A stretch of 64,000 nucleotides of DNA from Engraulis encrasicolus (Eukaryota; Chordata; Actinopteri; Clupeiformes; Engraulidae). A program made the position numbers and the translations under genes. Each line of letters begins with the position of its first letter. Position 1 is the stretch's first letter. Below the pieces are notes generated by a model. It was given only the letters and a program-made list of their open reading frames with translations, ran no database searches and had not been told where the DNA came from. Of this stretch, positions 34,367 through 45,599 are shown in pieces. The stretch is taken from positions 616,161 through 680,160 of the forward strand of contig NW_026945720.1 of assembly GCF_034702125.1 (NCBI RefSeq). The letters are read 5' to 3'.

Positions 34367-34553
34367 CTCTCGTGTCTTAGCAATTTTGTTATGATGTAGT
34401 TGAGTATTTTCACCTAATTGTGAATAGGCCTGCCGATGACCCCATCTAAACTAAGAGGATACACACAAATTTAAAACCAACACAGTGCGTTAATCTGGCT
34501 GGGCCATTTTGATGTTATGAAGGTAAATGCTACCTTTTGCTTACCCTGTCTAT

Positions 34554-34972
34554 CAGGGCTTGACACTGGCACTAGCCAACCGGCCAAATGCTGGTAAAAC
34601 TTGGCTGTGGCTAGTAATACTTTCAGTGTCACTAGCCAATTTGGCTGGCAGCTTATTCCTTGGTATGACATACGCATCATAGCCTATTCTATTGTGTGCC
34701 CCTTGTGCACAATTGTTTGTATTTAAGTTCAAGAAAAAGTGAAAAAGCTCAGTAACTCAGTTTCTATTTGCTTGATATACTTCCATGTAGAAAGTTATAC
34801 ACTCATCTTGCTTTAGCACCTCATCCTCTAAGGTTAGACGTACACTATCATGACAAAGAAAAAAAAAAAACAATATAAAATCTGTGTCTAGTGGAATACC
34901 TGAATGGCTAGTGACTCGGGAAAACCACTAGCCACAGTGGCCAATGGGTGAAAAAGTTAATGTAAAGCCCTG
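34554..34972. mobile_element. hAT MITE with perfect 8-bp target duplication
   Basis: A 419-bp element with ends CAGGGCTTGACA and TGTAAAGCCCTG. Flanks are CTGTCTAT on both sides (34,546-34,553 and 34,973-34,980). It carries several CACTAGCCA/TGGCTAGTG words. It inserted into the third 1-kb unit, whose relatives show the empty site. Confidence 0.93.
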
Positions 34973-35396
34973 CTGTCTATACTTGTGGCTACCTGTAGCC
35001 CAGGGAGATAGACATGGCATCAGATGCATACGTTTGAATCCCTGTACCAGTAGGAGTAAACTAAGTGGAAAAGTACATGTGTTGTATTTCACCCCCATCC
35101 AGGTTTGACAGTGAACCACTATAACCATATTTGTGTGTTATCTCATATCCACACATTATCTACTTTCTGTTTGTTTTATTGCAAAAACAAGCCCAAGAGA
35201 AGTTCCGCCTTGCACTATTGTGATGTGATATTTAAAACCAATAGAGGGTGTTAAACTGGCTCTGCCATTGTGGAGTCATGGTGAAGCCCACATGCATACA
35301 GGGATTCACCAGGTAAATGGTGGAGGTAAACATTTGCTTTCACTCACTGTCTCCCTGTGTGTTTTGTTTTGTTTTTTTCTGTATTCTGTTCCATCA

Positions 35397-35690
35397 GCAG
35401 TAGTCATCTTCACCCAACCACGTCCCCTGCCTGCACCAGTGTTGCCTCCACCCAGCCTCTGTGACACCGATGCCACCAGCGCCTTTCCATCAGCAGTAGT
35501 CATCTTCACCCAACCACTTCCCCTGCCTGCACCAGTGTTGCCTCCACCCAGCCTCTGTGACACCGATGCCACCAGCGCCTTTCCATCAGCAGTAGTCATC
35601 TTCACCCAACCACGTCCCCTGCCTGCACCAGTGTTGCCTCCACCCAGCCTCTGTGACACCGATGCCACCAGCGCCTTATCCAACACCTAA
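35397..35690 (+). other. proline-rich exon-like block, unit 3, with 96-bp internal repeats
   Basis: Three in-frame 96-bp (32-codon) repeats start at 35,395, 35,491 and 35,587, each encoding an AVVIFTQP...PAPVLPPPSLCDTDATSA type peptide, and then the same stop. The first repeat follows a TTTTTTTCTGTATTCTGTTCCATCAG acceptor-like tract, and each internal copy carries its own TTCCATCAG. Confidence 0.55.
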
Positions 35691-35700
35691 CCACAGCAGA

Positions 35701-36427
35701 TTCCACCTGGGATGTTGCAGAAGACGCTGGCCTGCCACCAGCATCGTCTCATCACCCAGGGATCCTGACGCCTTGGGCACCTGCCTCGTCCATATCAGCC
35801 CCCACCACCATCACCAGCCCTGCCTCCACCTCCGTCATTGTTGGCATAGGTCCCAAATGACTTTTCTGTAGAACTGCAATGGTGTGTTGATATTGCAATA
35901 CAAGCACATCAGTGGAGAGCAATATTTCTGTAGCATGCCATAGTTGTGTCCACATATATTACTTATTGTCATAATACTGCATTTCATAACTCATACTATG
36001 TAATTGAAGGGCCATTCAGATGTCAATATACTTGCAATGCATGTTTTCAGGGCTTCATATGGTAAATGGTTTAATTGAGGGGCCTTTTGTTGATACCATT
36101 TTTTTTGTTGTTGACACAATGTGTCAGTCGGATGTTTTTGGGGACCCTGTGCTTTATTACACACAATGCTTTTTTTCCCTATTGGGGCCTGTTACGCATA
36201 TCAGGGATGAATCTGAAAACCTTTGGGCCCGTACAGCAATAACCACCACCACCACCATCGCTGCTGCCCCCCAACACCATTGCCACCACCATCACTGGAA
36301 AGCAGGACGCAAGGGGCCCAGAAGGCAAAGAGGGAGGAGCATGATGTTGCACAATACGTCTGTATGGCAAGGGAGGGCTGGGGCTCTTCCTAGAGTGTTA
36401 TAGTTGTACTCCATAATAAAATGAATA
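35701..36427 (+). other. possible terminal exon region with polyadenylation signal
   Basis: Low-complexity plus-strand sequence: Pro-rich at 35,790-35,850 and (ACC)n at 36,241-36,260. An AATAAA lies at 36,415-36,420. It may be the 3' end of a transcript from the SGNH and proline-rich locus. The frames are inconsistent, so coding is not claimed. Confidence 0.3.
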
Positions 36428-36800
36428 CATTTGATTGTGCCAATATTTTCATATATTTCGGTCTTGTGTTGCAGTTTCTACATTCTCTGACAAGTGCTCA
36501 TTCATAACTGTAAAATACATTTCCCCATGTGCCACAAGCCATAATTGCATTTAGTTTGAATGCAAAGTTTGTGTTGAATATAAAACTGACTGTAATGAGT
36601 AACTTACATTTGATTGTGTCAATATTGGCACAGATTTTGGTCTTTTGTTGCATTTTCTACATTCTAGTTTTGGAAGGGACAATTTCTTACTGTAAAACAC
36701 ATTTACTCAGGTGCCACCATGGGTTAATTTCTGATCCAGTTAAAATATCACATTTAGTTTGAATGTAGAGTTGGTGTTGAATATAAATCTGACTTTAGTC
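36428..36800. repeat. tandem duplication of about 180-200 bp
   Basis: ACATTTGATTGTGxCAATATT (36,428 and 36,607), TTGCAGTTTCTACATTCT-like and GTGTTGAATATAAA (36,573 and 36,776) recur in the same order. Diverged and noncoding. Confidence 0.65.
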
Positions 36801-36906
36801 AAGTTTGCCAACAAGGACGCAGGTAGGGTGGTCAGGGAGGACAGTCCTCCTTTTCAGTGCTTTGTATCAGAGGTAGTTAGAGTACCTCTGTTTGTATGGC
36901 TTAAGG

Positions 36907-37510
36907 CAGTGGTTCTTAATTTGGGGTGCGAGCACCCCCTGGGGGTGCGCCAGATATTTTAGGGGGTGGGCGGAATTGTATTTGTGTTGAGGTTGTGACC
37001 AAAATTCTGCTAGTGAACATTATAATTAGGCCAAATCAAAACCAAATTGAATCATATTTTGGTCCCCATATAAAGACAACGAGGTAGGCTATTAATGTCT
37101 CAAGCTAGAATCATTAATTATTCACATACTTTTTTTGAGTGCGTATACACATGTAGAAGTTTGGGCTTGGGGTGCACGGCTTGTCTTGGGTACAGATAAG
37201 GGGGTGCGTTAAGAAAAAAGGTTAAGGCAGTCGTTCCCAACCTATGGGTCGCCAAAGATCCACTGGGGGTTTCATTTTAATACCATATGTAGTAGCCCAT
37301 GTTGAATAAATGACAAATGCATAGAAGCAACAAAATGTAAGTGCTACATTAAACATGTATTCTGTTTTTGAACAAAGACGAATTGAGGAATAAAATGAGT
37401 TTTCGGAGGAGACAGCGTATCAAGTGACTTCCTCTCATGCGGGCGCTGGGTCACCAAAGCTTACAATAGTAAAAACATGGGTCCCTGAAGAAAAAGGTTG
37501 GGCACCACTG
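36907..37510. mobile_element. two adjacent hAT-like MITEs sharing a target duplication
   Basis: The outer flanks are a perfect GCTTAAGG (36,899-36,906 and 37,511-37,518). The first element starts CAGTGGTTCTTAA and ends near TTAAGAAAAAAG at about 37,220. Then comes GGTTAAGG, one base different from the outer duplication. The second starts CAGTCGTTCCCAACC (37,228) and ends GGTTGGGCACCACTG. Confidence 0.75.
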
Positions 37511-37871
37511 GCTTAAGGCACAGCATAAAGCCTGACTAGAAATGCATGAAATTGCATCTTAAAAAAACGCCAATTTTAATAGGCCTTACTTAATAAGGCA
37601 ATAGGATCTCTGCTAGTACTCACACTGTCACATCACACATATTTGAAGAGCGATATTATCCGTGATATATTATCTGACATATTTGAGATATTATCAGAGA
37701 CGGTTTAAATGCAATCTTTGATAGGCCTATTATCTGATATGCTCGGGTCTCTGCTGGTTAGTGGCTGACGTTCACTTGTGTATTCGTAGTCATGGAAACC
37801 GTTGCCATGGCTATGAGTAGGAAGACGAGACACAGGGAAGTGGCAAAGTGGTTCGCGACGCGAAATCGTAA

Positions 37872-37971
37872 NNNNNNNNNNNNNNNNNNNNNNNNNNNNN
37901 NNNNNNNNNNNNNNNNNNNNNNNNNNNNNNNNNNNNNNNNNNNNNNNNNNNNNNNNNNNNNNNNNNNNNNN
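37872..37971. other. assembly gap, 100 N
   Basis: Exactly 100 N, usually a placeholder of unknown length. It lies between the two Helitron copies, so their true spacing is unknown. Confidence 0.99.
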
Positions 37972-40424
37972 CCTTGCTAGCTTTTCCACATTTCCAACAG
38001 GACGGTGCATTGTTAATTTTCTGTTAATTTGTCAGAGAAAAAAGATTGTCTAGCTTTCGAAATGTCTTGATTGTATTTCGAGAGTGGTGTTTATAGATTT
38101 GGTAGTGGACTTCAAGTTTGGATTTACGCCACTCTGTCTTTCAGCATTCACAGCCTCCTGAATTCTTGCTTTAGGCAATATAACTGTGGGATTCCATTTC
38201 TCCAAGGGGCGTTTTCATGTCCCAACCATCAGTAATTGAATGACTACTAATGGAGTAGACATTACTGCATACTTGAATCCTCTGTTTAATCACTATTAAA
38301 TCAAATCAATTACTTCAGACATTATTCCGTCAGTACTCCACGTAACCGTATTGTAAAGTGTTACCGAAGAAAAAACATGGTGCACTAGTGGTAGCAACAG
38401 GATAGAAACAACAGTTGAGTTCCAATCAACAAGCACAAATTACTTTTGTGCCAATAATAAAACTTCTCTAGAGCATCTGTAAGGGGAAAGTGATTACAAT
38501 GTTCTTTGTGTATTTTTTTCCTAATTTAAATGTCTGAGCACTGCCAAACAGGGTGATAAATACATGCTGTCTCTTCTGCTCCTGAAAACCCCTAACGTCT
38601 GTGGTAATATATGCTCAGCTAAAGCTGGTTGCTACACATCACTCTCTTCAGGGATTTGCACACCATATAAAGAAGTGCTAAGAAGTTTATTACAATGCCT
38701 GGCTAAGCACTTCTGAATGCGAACCAACTGAACCAATCTTTGTTGTTTTACCATTCATTTAAGGGAAACACATGTGTTTTTTTTGTCTTGAGGGGGGAAA
38801 AGTGTTCTTGCAGATTCTTCCTTACTCCTGCATTTTTTTTTTTTCATATTTCAAAGTAGGGGCCCTACTTTTTTTGTTGCACTCACAAACAGTGAAAGTC
38901 AGCCAGCAACCTACTGGCACGTTGCAAACAAAATGGGACGCAAACTTTATTAACATCAACAACAAATCCAGCTTTGCATTTCAACATATTTCTCAATTTG
39001 GGGGCAGACATTCAGAGATGCCCCCTTATTTGAAAAGTGAAGTGTGCGAAGCACTCCAAGTGGGATGTAGTCTACTAACGTAGAACGCGGGTATTAATGG
39101 AGTATACCCACCCACCCCGTTTTTTTTTTCTAAATATTCAGGATGATATTCAGGACATACCCACTTAAAAATTGATCTGACTCCATTGCTTTGATCATAG
39201 CACAAATAATATACCAGTATACTCTCACTTCCACAAAAATGCCTCAAAGTTACACACGTATACCCACTATAAAAAAGGTTAGACTACACACACTGGAGCA
39301 CACTCAGCAGTGACAGAGGACTTTGTATCCTCTTTAATCATGCGATTTCCACAGTCCCCAAACACACTTTTACTATTTTCAACTTACCCATATTCTGTAA
39401 GAATTTTCATCCAAGGAAGAAAGAAGGACAGAAATATATATAACAAGAAGAGCAACGATAACATGAGTATGAGATCAAAGTATGACAAAGATCAGTCAGC
39501 CCGAGCCGTCATTCCAGCCTCACCAAATTCCTTACTGGACTGCCCTACACGGCTCTCGTCCACTTGGGTCCATCATGGAACAATTCCCTCTCCCCAAACG
39601 AGACAGGACAGACAGGAACAGGGACAGACAGACATACAGAACCCAAGACAGACAGACAGACTCTAGAACACGACAGACAGACAGGCAGAATCATCATTCT
39701 AAATACTATGTTCTACGTTACAAGTATAATGTGACCTTTTTCCAGCCTACTTTTGGCTTCTTTTTCTGTGGATGAACTTGCGCAACCTGGATATGTTTTT
39801 TGACTGACACAAACGCAAACACTATTAGCATTTTAAGAGCTTTATCATAGGAAAGTTTGTGGATGTGGATCAAACAACCGGCCAGCGCAACGCACGCAGC
39901 ACGCACGCATGTGTTGTGGACCACCCATATCGTTCTCTAACTTAACCTTTGATATTTTTCCTTGTCAAGAGGTGTGACTTCTGACTTACATTAATTTCAC
40001 TTATCAATAACAATCTGAAAACAGAGATAGCACAAGATCGCTGTTTACAAATGCGTGTAAACAACTTCATTAGGAGCGTTGGCATTATTATATTGTGGAG
40101 GCCTGGACCAGCTGAAAGTTTAAAAGGTTTGATGGTTAGGGACATGTCACCAACCCAACACCTTCTCTTCAGATCCGATCCGAATGTTTTATCATACATC
40201 ACATTTCCCCAGATATTTCAGTGAAAATATTGATAACCTTGCTGGCCCCTTAGCTGTTTACAGTCAGCAGAGTTACACTAATTAGTTAGTTACACACGTA
40301 ATAGCTTTTGGCAAGTGGTCTTGACAAATAAAAAGATAATTATATTGCCATATTTCCCCCTTTTTATGTAAGATAGGTCTAGATAATTATGTGTCTGGTG
40401 GAAAACAAGTCAGCAAACAAGACA
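37972..40424. other. no gene recognised
   Basis: AT-rich sequence with poly-T runs near 38,780-38,845 and 39,120-39,130, and an (ACAG)n-rich stretch at about 39,605-39,690. Several 60-120-codon frames lack motifs and splice context. I see no repeat with clear ends. Confidence 0.45.
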
Positions 40425-40686
40425 AACAAGTGCACAACTTTCAACTAATAGGATGCGAAACAGTAACCCTCATCCCCATGAGACTATACTCATTAAAAAG
40501 GCAGATAGACAGTACAGAAAAACACAACTGCCCATGCCAAGACCTAAGGTCTCAAGGAAATATGTTTAGCTTGATTGAGTGACCTTTGCATATGCTGGAG
40601 AAGGCATCTATGGACAGGGCGTGGTGTGGGATGTTAGGAGTGAATTTGGGGGAAAGGGAATCGCCAAGTGAGATAAATTAATATTT

Positions 40687-40689
<3 letters not shown>

Positions 40690-40767
<78 letters not shown>

Positions 40768-40772
40768 CACAC
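40690..40772. repeat. (AC)n microsatellite
   Basis: About 41 CA units with one AAAC interruption. Confidence 0.95.
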
Positions 40773-41422
40773 AGTCATCTTGCTCTTCCATCTTGCCCAT
40801 TTGATATTTTCGTTCAAAAGCAAGAAGCAAGAAAGATCACTTCTACAAGCAAAATACACATACTGATGGATGAGACAGCACAGGAAAGTGATGTAAGCCT
40901 ACTGTATTGTTAACTGCAAGACATATTCAGCCTGATGCTGCATTATGTGCATGTACGCAGGGAAACTGACAAGGGCGGGGGCAAAGGGCTCAGGCATCCC
41001 GGGCCCAGGGAGATTGGTGGCCCATAATTGGGTTCCATTACGTGCAATGTATTGGATGGGGGGCCCTTTCAGAGGACTTTATCCCGGGCCCAGCCAAAGC
41101 TGCCAGCGGTCCTGCATGTACATACAGTGTACTTGAGCATAATGTAGGTACAGTAAGGTGGGGGTGAAGAGGACAGCAGAGAAGAGAGAGGTAAAGCAGA
41201 GGTAACGATGGGAGAAGGGGGGTGAGAGGTTACTACATAGAGTAGGTAGAGTATTGGAGGAAATAAAGAGGAAAGGCCAGGGATGCTGCATTATTTACAT
41301 GTACATGTACTAGAGCATAATGTACGTACAGTAAGGTGGGGGTGAAGAGGACAGCAGAGAGGAGAGAGGTAAAACAGAGGTAACGATGGGAGAAGGGGGT
41401 GAGAGGTTAAGCACATGTAGAG

Positions 41423-41782
41423 CAGTGTTTCTCAACCTTTTTTTAGGCGAGGCACCTTTGCAATTCATGAAACATTTCAAGGAACCCCAAGCCAACAAGC
41501 TGTAACATGGCATCGCATCCGATACCACACAAGCTTAGAAAATTAACACATTTGGAGACGTCATACAACCTACGTTTGAAGTTGCAGCTTACTGGGGAGA
41601 CCTTAATTTACTTTATTGTGTGTAAATGGCAGTGAAGATTTCACTGACTAAGCATTCATTTATTAATTTAGACAAATATGTATTATATTACAAAATGTAT
41701 TTATCAGCCATGTTTCCGCGGCACCCCTGAGGGGGGCCTGCGGCACCCCAGGGTGCCTCGGCACCCCTGTTGAGAAACACTG
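41423..41782. mobile_element. hAT MITE in the duplicated field
   Basis: A 360-bp element, CAGTGTTTCTCAACC to GTTGAGAAACACTG. Flanks ATGTAGAG and CAGTAGAG match at six of eight bases. The interior is GC-rich near the right end (GGCACCCC words). Confidence 0.8.
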
Positions 41783-42130
41783 CAGTAGAGGACTTAGCCA
41801 GCTTAACAAGTGCTCAACTTTCAACTAATATGATGCAGAACACTAACCCTCATCACCATGAGCATATACTCATTTAAAAAAAAGGGTGAAGAGAAAAAAA
41901 ACAGAGCTGCCCATGCCAAGACACAAGGTCTTCTGCAAGCAAAATAAACATGCTGATGAATGGATGACAACACAGGATAACAATGTAATGTATCGTTAAC
42001 GGAAAGGCATTTTCAGCCAAGGATTCTGCATTATGTCCATGTAGGCCAACATGAACTTCAGCATAATGTACGTACAGTAATGTGGGGGTGAAGAGGACAG
42101 CAGAGAGAGAGAGAGGTAATACAGAGGTCA

Positions 42131-43300
42131 AGATGGAGGGAGAGGGGGGGGGGGGGTGTGAGTGATGTAAGGATGGGAGAAGGGGGGGGGTGAGGTAAAG
42201 ATGAGAGAAAAGGGGGGTGATGAGTGATGTATGGATGGGAGAAGGGGGGGTGATGAGTGATGTATGGATGGGAGAAGGGGGGGTGATTGAGGTAAAGATG
42301 GGGGAAGGGGGTGATGAGTGAGGTATGGATGAGAGGTGGTGTAGGGAGATTAGGCAGAGGTAGAATAGGTACAGTAGTGGGAAGCTGAGACCAAATATAA
42401 ATAGACAATATGGGGGTGAAGAGGAGTTGAAGAGGAAAGGTGTGGAGGAGAACAAAGATGGGTGGATATGACCAGGGCTAAGGTGACAAGTTGGAGAAGC
42501 AGAGGAGGGGAGGGGGTGAAGAGAAGATGTAATGAGGTGGGGGTGAAGGGGAGGGAAAGTAAGAGGGGATGGAATGTGAAGAAGAGGAGGTAACGGAAGA
42601 GGGAGGTGTGGAGGAAAGAAAGATGGGTGGATATTAGGGCGGTATCGATATTGGATCGAACCGAGAAATCGTGATACTCAGAGTCCCGATACTGTATCGT
42701 GATGTAAGGAGGCAGTATTGTGATGCGTCCTTTCAAAGTCTTGTCATCCATCAGTCCAGTAAAAAAACATATGATTTGATGTAATAGTGCTTCTAAGCTT
42801 CAAATGAGCTACATTTCAGAAATCGTGGAGTGAATCGAATTGTAGTTCAAAAATCGAGATATGAACAGAATCGTGAGTTTAGTGTATCGTTACGGCCCTA
42901 GTGGATATGACAAGGGCTGAGGTGAGAAGTGGGAGCAGCAGCAGAGGGTGGGGGGATGTAATGAGGTGGGGGTGAAGGAGGAGGGAAATAGGGGATGGAA
43001 TGTGAAGAGTAGGTAACGTTAGAGGGGAGGTGTGGAGGAAAGATGAGGAGTGGGTACGATGAGTGGATACGAGTAACTTTATTGAAAATGAAGGTGTCAA
43101 GTAGCTTACATAAATACACATAATGCCCACATGGACATGAGGGGTTATAGGGGCAACTGGGGGAAGTGGGATGAGTGTGATGGGGGACAGAGGAAGATAG
43201 GATGCAGAGGGGAGTGGAAGAGGAGGTAATGAGAAGTAGCTATTGGGGGTAAGGTGTAAGGTGTAAGATGAGGGGTATGGTGGCGAGCGGGGGAAGGGTT
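42131..43300. repeat. G-rich minisatellite field
   Basis: Long runs of G and GGGGGTGA with repeated GATGGGAGAAGGGG and GTGATGAGTGATGTATG units (about 42,130-42,320), continuing as G/A-rich DNA to about 43,290. It is broken by an hAT MITE at 42,635-42,900. The plus strand could form G-quadruplexes. Ser/Pro/His-rich minus-strand frames here come from composition only. Confidence 0.8.
42635..42900. mobile_element. hAT MITE with perfect 8-bp target duplication
   Basis: A 266-bp element with ends TAGGGCGGTATCG and CGTTACGGCCCTA. GTGGATAT lies on both sides (42,627-42,634 and 42,901-42,908). The interior is rich in ATCGTGATAC words. Confidence 0.92.
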
Positions 43301-44746
43301 AAGATTTCGTTTCTCAACCAGGGCTCTACATGAAGCCCTAGGGGTGTGTTGGTGGGGTGTCAAGTTGCCATTAGGGGGCATTAGTCTATTGTGTTGTTTT
43401 AATACCAAGGTTGGTATTCAATTTTCAAATCTAACTTGCAGAGGTCAGGTTTAGCGACATGAGGATTGATACCACTACATCGACGGGGAGAAAAATCATC
43501 AACAGTCCACCGGGCAAATGCCCTGTGTGCCTTATGGCCAATCCAGCCTTGGTGGCGGGGAATGGCAGTTGTTTACAGGGGATGCTACAGTATTTAGGAG
43601 ATGCAGGGCAGAGGTGGTGGAGTGGACTGGGGGAGAGAGGTGGTAAGCAGGGCAAGAGATATAGCCATAGGCAGCAGTGGTGTGGGAAGGAGGGACTGTA
43701 TTGTAATGGCAGCGGAGAGTTAGCACAAGAGGTGCAAGAGAATGCAGGTGAGGACCTGAGGAGAGAGCAGTGCTTGCATGTGTGCCTGTGCGTGCTTGCG
43801 TGCATGTGTGTGTGTGTGTGTTTTCAAATAACATTTGCCATTGATTTTAGAACAATGTTTTGGTTACACTGATGGAGGCTCTTGCACCCGAAACGTCTCT
43901 CTGATCCTGCAATGTATGAATAAAAAGGGTAGAAGAAGAAAGAAGAAAAACTGAGTGTGATCAATTCTCTACTTAGGCCTACTTGATTACTTCAGAGACG
44001 CACCAACAAAATGGAAGAGTGCGGAATAGTGCAGTGTGTGGAAGAAAACTTTGTGATTAAAACAATATTTTGCCCAAAAAAAAATCCAAATCAGACACAG
44101 AGGTAGACAGACGAGCACAAACAACTTCAGACAGACCAAAGACAAACATAACAATATTCTGATTCCAGCAATTGTTCACAAGACCTGGTGTGATGAAAAT
44201 TGTATTTCTTATTCATGAAAACACATATGCCACATCTAATACACATGGCCATGTACTAGCACTAGATGGAGAGTATTATTTGTCATGCATAACTGTTTCT
44301 GTATTTATCAATGTCTCAGGTTTCAGACAATGCACACGTGGCATGTAAAAAGGGATATCAGTGATAAGTCATGATAACTTATGTAATTAATTTACTCTCC
44401 TAAACTCGCAAACCGCAGAGTTTAATTTGATATTTTAAATTTACCATCTGCCTCAGAATTCCAAGTTAATTTAAACCTTTATTGTAATCGTATGAAAGTG
44501 AAAGAGAAAGCTAAAGGGTTTGTGTGTGTTGTTTGAACTCAAAGCTATGAAAGCTTTGAACAATAATGATTGAAACTAACTTGGAATTTTAGAAAGGAGA
44601 GAAAGAAAAGGAAAAAAAGAGATGAGAAAATGACAAGAAGATAGAAGAATGTGGAAAAAGGAAACAAGGACGGAGGACGAAGGAAACAAACGGGGTGGGG
44701 GGGGGGGGGGGCAGTCAAAGAAGGACAAAATGGGAAAGAGACTAAA
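43301..44746. other. no gene recognised; purine-rich DNA next to Helitron copy 2
   Basis: A 137-codon frame at 43,459-43,872 has no recognisable motif and lies in G/A-rich DNA. The end (44,585-44,745) is purine-rich, with a poly-G run at about 44,696-44,711, and is the left flank of the copy 2 insertion. Confidence 0.45.
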
Positions 44747-44772
44747 CTAGATTGCATTCTCACAGAAAATGC
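44747..44772 (-). other. Helitron 3' terminal hairpin and CTAG end, copy 2
   Basis: Same hairpin (stem GCATTTTC/GAGAATGC), AAT and CTAG as copy 1, followed on the minus strand by TTTAGTCTC. That flank differs after TT, which fixes the element's 3' limit. Confidence 0.75.
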
Positions 44773-45599
44773 TGGAAGCGGGCTTGCCTGTGCTGCATGA
44801 GGAAGCACAGATTAACAGATACATTAACAAGTTAGCTGGTAAATATTACCTGTAGAAAACCAAAAACACAGTTAATTACTTAACACTGTTTTATTGTTCT
44901 CGTAATTACAAGGATGATAGTACAAAAAAGGATTTTATTTGCAACATGTATAGAAATGGTTTAACATGAATTTTAAATAGAGCATGTACTGTGCATACAA
45001 TGCAATAGTATAGCTTGTATTAATTCTTGTAACGAGTATGACCAAAATTAATTGCAGTCTTTATTCAGTAAATTGCAAATAACTTAGATAAAAACAAGAT
45101 AGTATCCATGCTTAGAAAAGCACACAAGGAATAAAACACCTACAACTTATCACAACCACACACCTTTACACATCCAAGTACATCCAAGACTACAGATCAC
45201 AGCCTTATACTACATAAACATTCAGAAATATTATACTTTAGCAGCACAGTTTCCACAGGATTTGACAATTGAGTAAAAACTCTTATAGGGCGTTTGCATT
45301 TGTCAGATGAGGTACTTCAGTTAGTATATGGATTCCTTCTATATAGTTTGCCAGATGGTAAGAGGTGAAACAGTCCATGTTTAGGATGGCTGGGATTCAG
45401 CGGACCAGCATGTCAACAGTGATAGCTTTTGAGAGATGTTCTTCCTAAAAGTTCTCAGTCTGAGGTAAAGTCTATGCTGGACTGTCTTCACTAGCCCAGG
45501 CGTATTTACATCCCAAGCCAATGGATGACAATGACTAAGTAAGAAGTGGATCATGGACTCTGTGTGGAGCTGATCCGTTAAGGGGCTTATCTGGTGTCA

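Larger units (their letters stand above)
32385..35700 (+). repeat. three tandem ~1-kb units, each with a proline-rich exon-like block
   Basis: Units begin near 32,385, 33,386 and 34,490 with the same GTTATGAAGGTAAATGCTACC segment. The first two are nearly identical over about 500 bp (offset about 996). The third is stretched by an hAT MITE at 34,554. Each contains a polypyrimidine tract and an ATCAG acceptor-like site before a proline-rich frame. The units also contain one arm of the family-A MITE (CAGTATCACTTTAA near 32,540 and 33,550). Confidence 0.8.
40425..42130. repeat. locally duplicated segments with G/purine-rich minisatellite
   Basis: The block at 40,425-40,555 (CAACTTTCAACTAATA to GCCCATGCCAAGAC) recurs at 41,810-41,935. 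A segment starting GCATAATGTACGTACAGTAAGG and running into GGGGGTGAAGAGGACAGCAGAGA recurs at about 41,138, 41,312 and 42,060. The array is disrupted by an hAT MITE. Confidence 0.75.

Noticed and set aside
36020..36403. 127-residue frame rich in Thr, His and Arg
   Set aside because: It covers an (ACC)n tract and lacks motifs. It was kept only as a possible transcript end because of the nearby AATAAA.
41874..42455. 193-residue Ser/Pro/Leu-rich minus-strand frame
   Set aside because: It lies across the G-rich minisatellite; composition and repeats explain it, and there is no motif.
43459..43872. 137-residue plus-strand frame
   Set aside because: It has no recognisable domain and lies in G/A-rich DNA. 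The adjacent sequence looks like a dispersed repeat.
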